NCBI GenBank assembly: GCA_963772845.1
Contig: CAVYYW010000021.1
Span: 115,039-179,038 of the forward strand
Direction: 5' to 3'
From: CAVYYW01 sp963772845
GTDB taxonomy: Bacteria > Bacillota > Bacilli > Bacillales > Sporolactobacillaceae
Length of the DNA stretch: 64,000 bases
Shown: piece after piece, positions 45,715 through 55,068 of the stretch
Layout: the number at the start of each line of letters is the position of its first letter
Numbering within the stretch: the first letter of the stretch is position 1
The notes under the pieces: generated by a model
The model's database searches: none
The model's input: the letters and a program-made list of their open reading frames with translations, nothing else
Told to the model about the DNA's origin: nothing
Translations under genes and position numbers: made by a program

Positions 45715-46899
45715 GTGTCAAAGAAAACGATTCGCGATATGGAGCTGAACGGCAAAACAGTCTTTTGCCGGGTTGATTTTAATGTCCCGCTTAGTCATGG
45801 GAAAATTACGGATGACACCCGAATCCGTGCAGCGCTTCCAACGATTCAGTATCTTTCTGAACAGGGAGCAAAAGTTATTCTTGCGTCACACTTGGGACGT
45901 CCTGATGGTGAAGCAAAGGACGAACTGAGACTAGGTCCTGTTGCACAGCGTCTGAGCGATTTGCTCGGAAAAGAAGTCACAAAGACCGATGAAGTGATCG
46001 GTGATGAAGTACATAGAGCGGTAGAGGGACTTAAAGATGGTGACGTCCTGCTGCTTGAAAATGTACGCTTTCATCCTGGTGAAAAGAAAAATGATTCAGA
46101 GCTATCCAAGGCTTTTGCGGACCTTGCCGATCTTTTTGTTAATGACGCATTTGGTGCAGCGCATCGGGCGCACGCATCGACAGCAGGCATTGCAGAGTAC
46201 CTGCCTTCAGCAGCCGGTTTTTTGATGGAAAAGGAACTGGAAGTGCTCGGAAAAGCTCTTGAAGAACCAAAGCGTCCATTTACAGCGATTATTGGCGGCG
46301 CTAAAGTGAAGGATAAGATTGATGTCATAGACAACCTTCTTGATAAGGTGGATCATCTTATCGTTGGTGGCGGACTGGCTTATACTTTTATAAAAGCATT
46401 AGGCCATGAAGTCGGCAAATCCTTGCTGGATGAAGAAAAGATTGATCTTGCAAAAACATTTATGGATAAAGCAAAAGAAAAAGGCGTCGCTTTTCATACC
46501 CCGATCGATGTGGTTGTCGCTGACGACTTTTCAGAAAATGCCAACATTAAAATTGTACCGATTGACGAAATCCCGAAAGACTGGGAAGCGCTTGATATCG
46601 GTCCTGAAACGATTGAACGCTTTGCAGATATTATTCACGAATCAAAGCTTGTGGTTTGGAATGGACCTATGGGTGTGTTTGAACTGGACACGTTCTCAAA
46701 AGGTACTCGCGGCGTAGCAGAAGCGCTTGCTAGTGATGAAAATGTGGAATCCATTATCGGCGGCGGTGACTCAGCAGCAGCTGTTGAGAAATTCGGCCTC
46801 GCTGAAAAAATGAGCCACATATCAACCGGCGGCGGTGCTTCTCTTGAACTTATGGAAGGTAAGACTCTTCCTGGCGTTGCCGTACTAGATGATAAATAA
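45715..46899 (+). CDS. pgk: Phosphoglycerate kinase
   Basis: ATP-generating glycolytic kinase. 394 residues. GTG start with AAGGAGG. Conserved RVDFNVPL near the N-terminus, SHLGRPDG near 62, and GGGDSAAAVEKFG near 345. Confidence 0.98.
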   Translation: MSKKTIRDMELNGKTVFCRVDFNVPLSHGKITDDTRIRAALPTIQYLSEQGAKVILASHLGRPDGEAKDELRLGPVAQRLSDLLGKEVTKTDEVIGDEVHRAVEGLKDGDVLLLENVRFHPGEKKNDSELSKAFADLADLFVNDAFGAAHRAHASTAGIAEYLPSAAGFLMEKELEVLGKALEEPKRPFTAIIGGAKVKDKIDVIDNLLDKVDHLIVGGGLAYTFIKALGHEVGKSLLDEEKIDLAKTFMDKAKEKGVAFHTPIDVVVADDFSENANIKIVPIDEIPKDWEALDIGPETIERFADIIHESKLVVWNGPMGVFELDTFSKGTRGVAEALASDENVESIIGGGDSAAAVEKFGLAEKMSHISTGGGASLELMEGKTLPGVAVLDDK

Positions 46900-46928
46900 A
46901 CACTAATGAATGTAAGGAAGGTGCTAAC

Positions 46929-47690
46929 ATGCGTAAACCAATTATTGCAGGAAACTGGAAAATGCATAAAACCCTAACTGAAGCAACGGAATTTATGAAT
47001 GAAGTCAAAAGTGCTGTGCCTTCTTCAGAAAAAGTGGATTCAGTAGTCTGTGCACCTGCGCCATTTCTTCATCAACTGGTTAAGGATTCAGAAGGCCAGG
47101 AGATCAAGGTAGGAGCACAAACCATGCATTTTGAAGATGCTGGTGCATTCACAGGAGAAGTAAGCCCAGCGATGCTTGAAGATCTCAATGTGGATTACGT
47201 TATAATCGGCCACTCAGAGCGCCGTGCTATGTTTAACGAAACCAATGAATCAGTCAACAAAAAAGTACAAGCGGCCTTCTCTCACAGTTTGGTTCCCATT
47301 GTTTGTGTTGGTGAAACACTGGAAGAACGCGAAGGAGGCAGCATGAAAGAAGTTGTCTCAGAACAGGTTACAGAAGCGCTTAAAGGGTTAACAGCTGAAC
47401 AGGTAAGCCAAACAGTGATTGCTTATGAACCCGTTTGGGCAATTGGTACAGGTAAATCCGCAACCGCTGAGGATGCAAACGAAGTGTGTTCCTTTATCCG
47501 TAAAACAGTCGCTGAGCTTTCTGGCAATGAAGCGTCAGACAGCGTAAGAATCCAATACGGCGGCAGTGTAAAACCTGAAAATATTAAAGATTTTATGCAG
47601 CAATCTGATATCGACGGGGCTCTTGTCGGCGGTGCAAGCCTTAAGCCAGATTCATTTTTACAATTAATAGAAGGTGCATATAATGCCTAA
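46929..47690 (+). CDS. tpiA: Triose-phosphate isomerase
   Basis: TIM-barrel glycolytic isomerase, 253 residues. N-terminal AGNWKMHKT, catalytic His in IGHSERR, and catalytic Glu in AYEPVWAIGTG. Overlaps the gpmI start. Confidence 0.98.
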   Translation: MRKPIIAGNWKMHKTLTEATEFMNEVKSAVPSSEKVDSVVCAPAPFLHQLVKDSEGQEIKVGAQTMHFEDAGAFTGEVSPAMLEDLNVDYVIIGHSERRAMFNETNESVNKKVQAAFSHSLVPIVCVGETLEEREGGSMKEVVSEQVTEALKGLTAEQVSQTVIAYEPVWAIGTGKSATAEDANEVCSFIRKTVAELSGNEASDSVRIQYGGSVKPENIKDFMQQSDIDGALVGGASLKPDSFLQLIEGAYNA

Positions 47691-49215
47691 AAAGCCACAT
47701 GCATTAATTATTTTGGACGGTTTTGGTCTTAGGAATGAAGCAAAAGGCAATGCCGTGGAACAAGCAGACAAACCTAACTTCGATAAGCTTTGGGAAACCT
47801 ATCCGCACACCACTCTCAGAGCAGACGGCGAATGCGTTGGCCTTCCTGAAGGCCAAATGGGGAATTCAGAAGTTGGCCATATGAATATCGGTGCCGGCCG
47901 GATCGTTTACCAAAGTCTTACGCGTATCAACAAGTCCATTCAAGACGGTGATTTTTTTAACATGAAGCCGTTTCTAGATGCGGTTAAACATGTAAAAGAA
48001 AAAGGGACAAAGCTTCATCTGATCGGTCTTTTATCAGATGGAGGCGTTCACAGCCACATTAAGCATCAGTTTGCGTTGATGGAGCTCGCCAAAAAAGAAG
48101 GACTTGAAAATGTTTTTCTTCACGGTTTTTTAGATGGCCGTGATGTTGGTGAACGTTCTGCCAAACAATATATTAAAGAAACACAAGAAAAGATCGATGA
48201 ACTTGGAATGGGTGCGATCGCTTCCTTGTCAGGACGTTATTATGCGATGGATCGCGATACACGTTGGGATCGCGTAGAAAAAGCCTATCGTGCCATGGTT
48301 TATGGAGACGGTCCTTCTTATGAGAATCCGCTGGACGCAGTGGAAGATTCATATGAAAAAGACGTTTATGACGAATTCCTTGAGCCATCTGTGATGACCG
48401 GTCAGGATGGCAACCCGGTTGCGACCATATCTGAAGAGGATGCTGTCATTTTCTATAATTTCCGTCCAGACCGTGCGATCCAAATGTCCCAGGTACTGAC
48501 TCAGTCAGACTTCGACGGCTTTGACCGAGGCGAAAAACAACCTGAGCATCTCTTCTTCGTCTCAATGACACACTATAGCGATACAGTAAAAAGTGATGTC
48601 GCTTTTGAACCTGCTAAGCTAGAAAAGACGGCAGGGGAAGTCATTGCTGATGCAGGACTTAACCAACTTAGGATTGCAGAAACAGAGAAATATCCGCATG
48701 TAACCTTTTTCTTCAGCGGCGGTAGGGAAAAGGAATTTCAAGGAGAAGAAAGAATTCTTGTTCCTTCACCAAAAGTTGCAACCTATGACCTCAAGCCTGA
48801 AATGAGCGCTTATGAGGTTACAGACCAGCTTGTAAATGAAATCAGTGCGGACAAGCATGATGCGATTATCCTGAACCTTGCCAATCCGGATATGGTTGGC
48901 CATTCAGGAAAGCTTGAACCAACCATTAAAGCCGTTGAGGCGGTTGATGAATGTCTTGGAAGAATTATTGATGCGATCCTGGAAAAGGGTGGAGATGCAA
49001 TCATCACCGCTGATCATGGGAATGCTGATGAAGTTGTCACTTTAGAAGGCGATCCGATGACTACGCACACCACCAATATTGTGCCGTTGATTATCACAAA
49101 GCCGGACCTAGAGTTAAGAAGCGATGGTATACTTGCTGATTTATCACCAACTTTGCTTGATTTAATGAATGTGGATCAGCCGAAAGAAATGACAGGTGAA
49201 ACACTGATTAAGTAA
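47683..49215 (+). CDS. gpmI: 2,3-bisphosphoglycerate-independent phosphoglycerate mutase
   Basis: Mn2+-dependent mutase of the alkaline-phosphatase superfamily, important in glycolysis and spore outgrowth. 510 residues. The phosphoserine region GQMGNSEVGHMNIGAG (Ser near 62) and metal-binding NLANPDMVGHSG and ITADHGNAD are present. ATG 47683 (AGAAGGTG upstream) overlaps the tpiA stop; a GTG nine bases upstream is less likely. Confidence 0.98.
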   Translation: MPKKPHALIILDGFGLRNEAKGNAVEQADKPNFDKLWETYPHTTLRADGECVGLPEGQMGNSEVGHMNIGAGRIVYQSLTRINKSIQDGDFFNMKPFLDAVKHVKEKGTKLHLIGLLSDGGVHSHIKHQFALMELAKKEGLENVFLHGFLDGRDVGERSAKQYIKETQEKIDELGMGAIASLSGRYYAMDRDTRWDRVEKAYRAMVYGDGPSYENPLDAVEDSYEKDVYDEFLEPSVMTGQDGNPVATISEEDAVIFYNFRPDRAIQMSQVLTQSDFDGFDRGEKQPEHLFFVSMTHYSDTVKSDVAFEPAKLEKTAGEVIADAGLNQLRIAETEKYPHVTFFFSGGREKEFQGEERILVPSPKVATYDLKPEMSAYEVTDQLVNEISADKHDAIILNLANPDMVGHSGKLEPTIKAVEAVDECLGRIIDAILEKGGDAIITADHGNADEVVTLEGDPMTTHTTNIVPLIITKPDLELRSDGILADLSPTLLDLMNVDQPKEMTGETLIK

Positions 49216-49275
49216 AAAAGGTTTACAGCTTAAAAAAACGCTAATAAATATAAAAATGAACAGGAGTGAGTGTTA

Positions 49276-50565
49276 ATGTCATTAATCGTAGATGTATATG
49301 GACGTGAGGTCCTTGATTCCCGCGGAAATCCAACCGTGGAAGTGGAAGTTTACTTAGAATCAGGAATGATTGGCCGTGCATTGGTTCCAAGTGGTGCTTC
49401 CACAGGTGAACACGAAGCGGTTGAGCTTCGCGATGGCAATAAAGAACGTTATATGGGCAAAGGTGTCCTGAAGGCTGTAGAAAATGTTAACGAACTGATT
49501 GCACCTGAGCTTGCAGGTCTCGATGTGCTTGATCAGTCTCTAATTGATCAGATCCTTATCGAACTTGATGGAACAGAAAATAAAGGGAAACTAGGCGCTA
49601 ATGCGATCCTTGGAGTTTCCATGGCTGTGGCTCATGCAGCTGCATCTTATCTTGATATGCCGCTTTACCGCTATCTTGGCGGATTTAACGGCAAGACGCT
49701 TCCAACGCCGATGATGAACATTCTTAATGGCGGTGAGCATGCTGACAATAACGTCGATATTCAGGAATTCATGATTATGCCTGTCGGCGCGCCAAGCTTC
49801 CCAGAAGCAGTAAGAATGGGCGCTGAGATTTTCCATAATCTTAAAACGGTTCTTAAAGAAAAAGGCTACAGCACATCTGTTGGCGATGAAGGCGGATTTG
49901 CACCAAACCTTTCTTCAAATGAAGAGGCTATTCAAACGATTATTGAAGCGATTGAAAAAGCCGGCTATAAGCCAGATGAAGAAGTTAAAATTGCTCTCGA
50001 TGTTGCATCTTCTGAGTTGTACAGTGATGGTAAGTATCACTTTAAAGGCGAAGGGGTCACACGTACTTCAGACGAAATGATTGAGTTCTACCGCGAACTT
50101 CTCGATAAGTATCCAATCGTCTCTATCGAAGACGGTCTGGACGAAAACGACTGGGAAGGCTGGGAAAAACTCACAGCTGAACTAGGCGGACGCGTACAAC
50201 TTGTTGGTGATGATTTATTTGTTACCAACACTAAAAAACTTGCAGAAGGAATCGAAAGAAAAGTTGGTAACTCGATTCTGATCAAGGTCAATCAGATTGG
50301 TACACTGACTGAAACATTTGATGCGATTGAAATGGCAAAAAGAGCGGGTTATACGGCCGTTATTTCTCACCGTTCTGGTGAAACGGAAGATACCACGCTT
50401 GCTGACATTGCTGTTGCAGCAAATGCCGGCCAGATCAAGACTGGTGCACCATCACGAACTGACCGTGTTGCGAAATATAACCAGTTGATCCGGATTGATG
50501 ATGAACTTACCGGAACCGGTAATTTTGCAGGAAAGTCTGCGTTTTATAATCTGAAAAATATTTAA
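49276..50565 (+). CDS. eno: Enolase
   Basis: Converts 2-phosphoglycerate to PEP; also an RNA degradosome component in Bacillus. 429 residues. N-terminal VDVYGREVLDSRGNPTVEVE, GDEGGFAP near 207 and SHRSGETEDTT near 368. ATG 49276 is chosen because AGGAGTGAG precedes it and homology starts there. Confidence 0.98.
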   Translation: MSLIVDVYGREVLDSRGNPTVEVEVYLESGMIGRALVPSGASTGEHEAVELRDGNKERYMGKGVLKAVENVNELIAPELAGLDVLDQSLIDQILIELDGTENKGKLGANAILGVSMAVAHAAASYLDMPLYRYLGGFNGKTLPTPMMNILNGGEHADNNVDIQEFMIMPVGAPSFPEAVRMGAEIFHNLKTVLKEKGYSTSVGDEGGFAPNLSSNEEAIQTIIEAIEKAGYKPDEEVKIALDVASSELYSDGKYHFKGEGVTRTSDEMIEFYRELLDKYPIVSIEDGLDENDWEGWEKLTAELGGRVQLVGDDLFVTNTKKLAEGIERKVGNSILIKVNQIGTLTETFDAIEMAKRAGYTAVISHRSGETEDTTLADIAVAANAGQIKTGAPSRTDRVAKYNQLIRIDDELTGTGNFAGKSAFYNLKNI

Positions 50566-50577
50566 TGTGACAGAAAG

Positions 50578-50606
50578 AGAGCCAGCCCCCTAAGGGCTGG
50601 CTCTTG
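50578..50606 (+). terminator. Hairpin terminator of the glycolytic operon
   Basis: AGAGCCAGCCC pairs perfectly with GGGCTGGCTCT around a five-base loop; the tail is only weakly T-rich. Confidence 0.7.
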
Positions 50607-50814
50607 TCATATAGAAAAAGACAGTTTTTCTAGTCCCCTCTGAATAAGTCTTTTAATAAGGGTAGCGTGTCGACATATTCTCAGAAGAGAGTCATGTCGG
50701 CATTTTTTTGACCTTTAAAGCGAGCATCGAAAAATGAATTAGATTTTCAGTGGCCACAGATTAGCGAAGTCCTAGAACCACTTAAAGAAAGCCCGGTCCT
50801 GTGGGCAATGGGGG

Positions 50815-51014
50815 TGTTGATTTTCGCTCTAGGTTACTCGTTTTCCGTGGGCAACGCTTCAGCCTAACTTTGGCATGAATTTCTTTGTGCGTCAAAGTGG
50901 ATCTTCGGACGCGTGCTGATTCCGCAGGACTTGAAACAGCATCCTTGAATTCACACCGTACGAAGAAAATGCGGTTGCATTTTTGAGGAGTCTCGTGCCC
51001 TTCCACTCCAATCA
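50815..51014 (+). mobile_element. Family-A element, degenerate copy
   Basis: ACTTTGGC...GTCAAAGT stem (one wobble), GATCTTCGGACGCGTGCTG and a closing CACTCCAATCAGCC. A CAGTGGCCAC end motif lies upstream near 50750. Confidence 0.6.
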
Positions 51015-51130
51015 GCCAAAATGTGAAGTTGAGTCGTCTTTATTTTCCCTCGCACGGAAACTGAAATATCCATTTAGCGGTTTCCCTCGTTCACTCGGCT
51101 GTGCTGCTGGAAATTACGGACGCCTGCGGA

Positions 51131-51516
51131 ATAAGCGGATAGCCACCAATCAAAACCTCCAATGTGAAATGGTGAAATTATTTGCGGAAACCAGGAAAAA
51201 TTAGGGAAGTGGCAGGCAAACTATTGAAAGTGGCGGGCAAACCATAAGAAGTGGCAGGCAAACTAGCGGAAGTGGCAGGCAAAACAAGAGAAGTGGACGA
51301 AAGCATTCAAATGGGAACGGTCCCACCCCATCTTGAAGCACGTTCAAGACCGATTCGGAAGCTGATTTTTCGTTGTTCTTGTGAAAATCAGCTTAATCTC
51401 ATGAAAAATCCTAAATAACTGATGATTTTTCATACCTTATTTGAATTTTTTATAATGCAGTTGAAACGGTGCGTCAAGGCGCATCGCTCATTTTGTTCGA
51501 CTGTCGGTAATCCCGC
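51131..51516 (+). repeat. Element C, copy 2
   Basis: Five 21-bp repeats of GAAGTGGCAGGCAAAC, then TCTTGAA/TTCAAGA, the 11-bp stem AAGCTGATTTT/AAAATCAGCTT (51359-51394), the 10-bp stem ATGAAAAATC/GATTTTTCAT and GGTGCG/CGCATC. Nearly identical, inverted, at 60.27-60.63 kb. Confidence 0.82.
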
Positions 51517-51639
51517 TGGTGCAACTTGATAGAACAACATAGCCACAATTGACTTCTAAAGGGCGTCAATCTGGCCAATAACCCATTGATGAAGCAGAAG
51601 TAGCCTCGCTTCGAAAATTGCATTGCATCGCATTTTCAT

Positions 51640-51770
51640 CGTGCGAGGCGGAATCGAAGATGCTGATTCAAGTCCAAAAGGAAGCAGCACGAGTCCGAAG
51701 ATCCACTTTGGAAACAATGAGACCACGCCAAAGAGCAGACGCCTGCCCGTGGAAAAGCGAGAGTATTTCT
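51640..51770 (-). mobile_element. Family-A element, degenerate inverted copy
   Basis: CACGAGTCCGAAGATCCACTT, then a shortened ACTTTGG/CCAAAG stem and CGTGGAAAAGCGAGAG. Confidence 0.55.
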
Positions 51771-51819
51771 ACTTGATTAATATAATTAATTAACGCGGTG
51801 AATGATTAAAGAATATGTA

Positions 51820-51875
51820 GGCTGTCAAGTCTTTCTTGACAGCCAAGTGCCAGCCCTCTGCGCTGGCACTTTTGA
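51820..51875 (+). terminator. Two adjacent perfect hairpins with a short T tail
   Basis: GGCTGTCAAG/CTTGACAGCC is followed without a gap by AAGTGCCAGC/GCTGGCACTT and TTT. No protein gene ends here, so they may finish a small RNA. A consensus AAAGGAGGT lies downstream at 51973, but no ORF follows it. Nothing else is supported in 51.88-52.09 kb. Confidence 0.6.
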
Positions 51876-52092
51876 TTCATTTAACGAAGGCGTGCTCAGG
51901 TCCGGTCGGGTATGAAGAATGAGTGTAGAAATGGGATTTTTCTTAACTAAAAATGTTCACGACATCTGGAGGAAAGGAGGTAATCACAGAATCTATTCTA
52001 AATACTTTTTTTCTGAGATTACTATATTAGATGATAGAAATTGTTGATTTGACTCTACTAAACATCATGAGTGATTAAAAAAAGGCAGACCA

Positions 52093-52139
52093 AAAAAGAA
52101 GCATGGGGCCACTAATTCGGCTTTACCATGCTTCTTTTT
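52093..52139 (-). terminator. Terminator of the lamin-tail/PLD gene
   Basis: 14-bp perfect stem AAAAAGAAGCATGG/CCATGCTTCTTTTT, with T runs usable on both strands; it lies just after the minus-strand gene. Confidence 0.85.
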
Positions 52140-52208
52140 GTTGATTAAATTATTGCAAGTCTATAAAAGAGTATTTTGCAGGAATAAGCAGATTCAGTTT
52201 GCTATTGA

Positions 52209-54134
52209 TTAATTTTTTGCAGCGTCATATCTTCCATAGAAATCTTGAACATATTGATTGGCGACGCTCGCGTTATGAATGATCAGCATGTTTTCATCAT
52301 TATACTGGTTACCGTTAGCGCTCCAGTTCGTTGAGCCGGTTATAACTGCTGGATCGCTTGCCGTATCCGGATCGATAAGAATATATTTGTCATGCAATTT
52401 ACGGTCCTCATGATCTGAATACACCGGTGCAGGGTTGTTCCAGCGGATATTTGGGTTTCCTGTACTCGTCTGACTGGCTGTTCGACCGGTCATTTCAATT
52501 GAAGCAGACCACCATTGGTTCCAGAACGAGCTATCAAACACACCTTTTACATCAAACCCGGTGCGAGTTCCTTGTAAATCTTGATCTGATCCTTCCCACT
52601 TAACTTTTAAAGCATCAACAAGTGATTGATCGGACCAGGCAAAAATACAGAAGTAGGCTTTAAGATCGGCATTGTTATTTATATAATTAACGACATGGCC
52701 AAGCGCATCATCCCCGCCTGAGAAGTAAACATCAACTGGTGTCCCATTCACATTTACCGTATGTGCTGTATTATCTGTTTTTCTGTCTCCGAAATTTGAA
52801 ACAGAAGGTGCATCCGTGTTGGTGTCACTCCCCCACATTTCATCGAACTCTGTTCGATAGATGCCTGCAAGTTCAGTTGAATTGATTTCAACTGAATTTT
52901 GGGAGTTTCCGCCGAGAACACCGCTGGTACGATTTGCATCAGAACCGTATAGGCCGGTTGTTGTGAAATTCCAGCTTCCTGTCCATACCCACTTTTTATC
53001 AATAATCGCGAATTTATTGTGCATCTGATTGCCAGGGGAGTAATACCCGCCATCGGTTTTGGTTTCACCATCTGCCAATAATTGACCTGTTACTGAAGAA
53101 TTGCCAACCTCAACCGTTTTCGTTGGGAAATCATTAAATCCGTTTGCAGGGAGACCATTCTGCTGGCGAACCGTTGTGTCTGTTACGGCGAAAATAGCAG
53201 AATCTCCATAAACATGAACATCATCCGAAGTGCCAGGGGTTCCATCAAGGCCGCGGACAAGCTTCTCCAGATCTGCTCTCATCAACTGATAGCGGTCAGC
53301 CGATTCTTGATCTGCAGGGTCTTTAGCATCGACAATGAGACGGACATTGACGCCTTCTGAGGCTTTTTCAATAAGAGCATTAACGATTTTAGGGAGGTTT
53401 ATTTCGTAGATCGCGACATCAATGGATTGCTGTGCAGCATCAATTCTGTCTATTAGCCTGTTTTCTAAATTAACACTGGAATTCGCTGTATTACCCGAAG
53501 AGGCATGGCTGGGTTCACCAGGCTTGTTAAAGTAGACATTAATGGCACCGTCTTTATTGCTTACTTGATTTAATTGATCGGAAGAAGTTGAGGTTGCACT
53601 GGCTGGTGTGCCGAGGCCAGCATCATATTTTTCAGTTGCTGTCTTCCAGCTCGAGGCGTCGGTACCTGGCTGATCAGAGGAGAGGCGTTCCATGGTTGCT
53701 TTGCTGGTGTTATCTCCGGCAAACCATTGAGACGCCTCATCCACTAAGCTTCCGGACGCGTTTTTCAGCTGCAGATCGGCACCCGAATTTGGCAACGCAC
53801 CTGTGTAAATCTGATTGGCAGGAATACCGGGAAGACTGGAATCATCTGTTCTTTCCAATATGTAATAACCGTGAGCGGGAATGGTGCCAGTTAATGAAAC
53901 AGATAATGTTCCTCCATTGTCAGCTAACGACCAGTCTGATAATGATACTGCTGAATCGGAGGGATTATATAATTCCATCCATTCGTCATTGGAACTTGTC
54001 GTTGTACCCATCCAAGCAATTTCATTGATGACAACGTGTGGTGTGGCAGCTGAGACTTTTGACGGCAGAACACTTCCAAGGCCACCAGCTGTCAGCAGCA
54101 AAATAGCAAGACACTTCATCATGGCTTTTTTCAA
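52209..54134 (-). CDS. Secreted lamin-tail domain plus phospholipase D-like protein
   Basis: 641 residues with a signal peptide (about 1-30, ending VSAA). Residues about 32-150 form a lamin-tail domain (VINEIAWMGTTTSSNDEWMELYNP, WSLADNGG). Then come two PLD catalytic halves: HNKFAIIDKKWVWTGSWNF near residue 370 and HDKYILIDPD...GSTNW near 590, both keeping His, Lys, Asp and the following Ser. This is a complete PLD/nuclease active-site pair, so it is likely a secreted nuclease or phosphodiesterase. TTG start at 54134 with GAGGAG. The next gene upstream encodes a YukJ-like protein. Confidence 0.88.
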   Translation of the reverse strand: MKKAMMKCLAILLLTAGGLGSVLPSKVSAATPHVVINEIAWMGTTTSSNDEWMELYNPSDSAVSLSDWSLADNGGTLSVSLTGTIPAHGYYILERTDDSSLPGIPANQIYTGALPNSGADLQLKNASGSLVDEASQWFAGDNTSKATMERLSSDQPGTDASSWKTATEKYDAGLGTPASATSTSSDQLNQVSNKDGAINVYFNKPGEPSHASSGNTANSSVNLENRLIDRIDAAQQSIDVAIYEINLPKIVNALIEKASEGVNVRLIVDAKDPADQESADRYQLMRADLEKLVRGLDGTPGTSDDVHVYGDSAIFAVTDTTVRQQNGLPANGFNDFPTKTVEVGNSSVTGQLLADGETKTDGGYYSPGNQMHNKFAIIDKKWVWTGSWNFTTTGLYGSDANRTSGVLGGNSQNSVEINSTELAGIYRTEFDEMWGSDTNTDAPSVSNFGDRKTDNTAHTVNVNGTPVDVYFSGGDDALGHVVNYINNNADLKAYFCIFAWSDQSLVDALKVKWEGSDQDLQGTRTGFDVKGVFDSSFWNQWWSASIEMTGRTASQTSTGNPNIRWNNPAPVYSDHEDRKLHDKYILIDPDTASDPAVITGSTNWSANGNQYNDENMLIIHNASVANQYVQDFYGRYDAAKN

Positions 54135-54305
54135 TTGTCGACACTCCTCTATTATATAAAATGACTTCTCTTTAACGATAACAGAGATTTGTTCACGAAG
54201 TTTTAAGATTTATCAGACTTACGAACTGTTTTTAATAATGGATATAAAGAACCAGAGGGGTTGGAGAAGACAGGTCAGTTTAAGGGGGATAATAAAAGAA
54301 TAATT

Positions 54306-54336
54306 GAAAAGTGACAGACCCTAAAAGGATCTGTCA
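54306..54336 (-). terminator. Terminator of the yukJ-like gene
   Basis: GTGACAGAYCC pairs with GGRTCTGTCAC; on the minus strand it is followed by TTTTC. Confidence 0.82.
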
Positions 54337-54351
54337 CCTTGTCTTTTGACT

Positions 54352-55038
54352 TTAGTTTTTCATGTTCTTATGATTGCACTCTTCCACGGGTTTGAGGGCA
54401 TTGCCTTCCTCGTCTGTGCACCATGACTGAGACTGGAAGGCTAGAAACATACCGACCCATTTTTTCTGGTTTTTAAAATGGATAAGGAGGCCGCCATCCT
54501 GCCAAATGCCATTGTCCTGCTTCCACGGTCCAGCATTGCCTTGATTCATATGAATATCATGAATCCCATTGCCAGGAGTGAAGCCAAAGTACCGGTCTTT
54601 ATGTCCTTCTTCCGGTCCCCATGAAGCACCGAAAGCATAAATAACAGCATGTTCATCAATCGCCCGTTTGATATAGGTCTGGATTTTTTCATTTAGGTCA
54701 TTGTCAGGGCCGCTTTGTTCAGCGGGAAGCGGCTGCATTTTCTCTGGATCAAAGAAATGTCCCCGGACATAATCAAGTCCCAAATGCTCGGCAGAATTGT
54801 CCAGAGCTGTAAAGCCGGACTTTAGTGGCAGCAGCTTTTCCGTTTCATCTTTCTCAACTTCTTCTGTTACAAGGTACAAGACTTCAGAGGGGTAGTCTGA
54901 TGATTTAATATTGATTGCAATTCTGTAAAAGACGTCATGGGCATCTTGGATGAGTACTTGATAATGTGGACTGTTATTACTGCCTTGCTGTGATTTAACC
55001 GGTTTTCCTTTAAGCACACCATAATTTTTGACTGGCAT
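54352..55038 (-). CDS. yukJ: DUF2278 family protein (YukJ-like)
   Basis: 228 residues matching the DUF2278/YukJ pattern: NYGVLKGKPV at the start, SPHYQVLI, and YAFGASWGPEEGHKDRYFGF. YFGFTPGNGIHDIHMNQGN is characteristic. The biochemical role is unknown; in several bacteria this domain is fused to, or near, lamin-tail domains, which fits the neighbour. The strong ribosome site (AAAGGTGGAATTG region) supports ATG 55038. Confidence 0.9.
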   Translation of the reverse strand: MPVKNYGVLKGKPVKSQQGSNNSPHYQVLIQDAHDVFYRIAINIKSSDYPSEVLYLVTEEVEKDETEKLLPLKSGFTALDNSAEHLGLDYVRGHFFDPEKMQPLPAEQSGPDNDLNEKIQTYIKRAIDEHAVIYAFGASWGPEEGHKDRYFGFTPGNGIHDIHMNQGNAGPWKQDNGIWQDGGLLIHFKNQKKWVGMFLAFQSQSWCTDEEGNALKPVEECNHKNMKN

Positions 55039-55068
55039 ATCAATTCCACCTTTTTTTGATAAGCGTTG

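Noticed and set aside
51973..52080. Small gene after the perfect AAAGGAGGT
   Set aside because: No start codon at a workable distance leads to an open frame.
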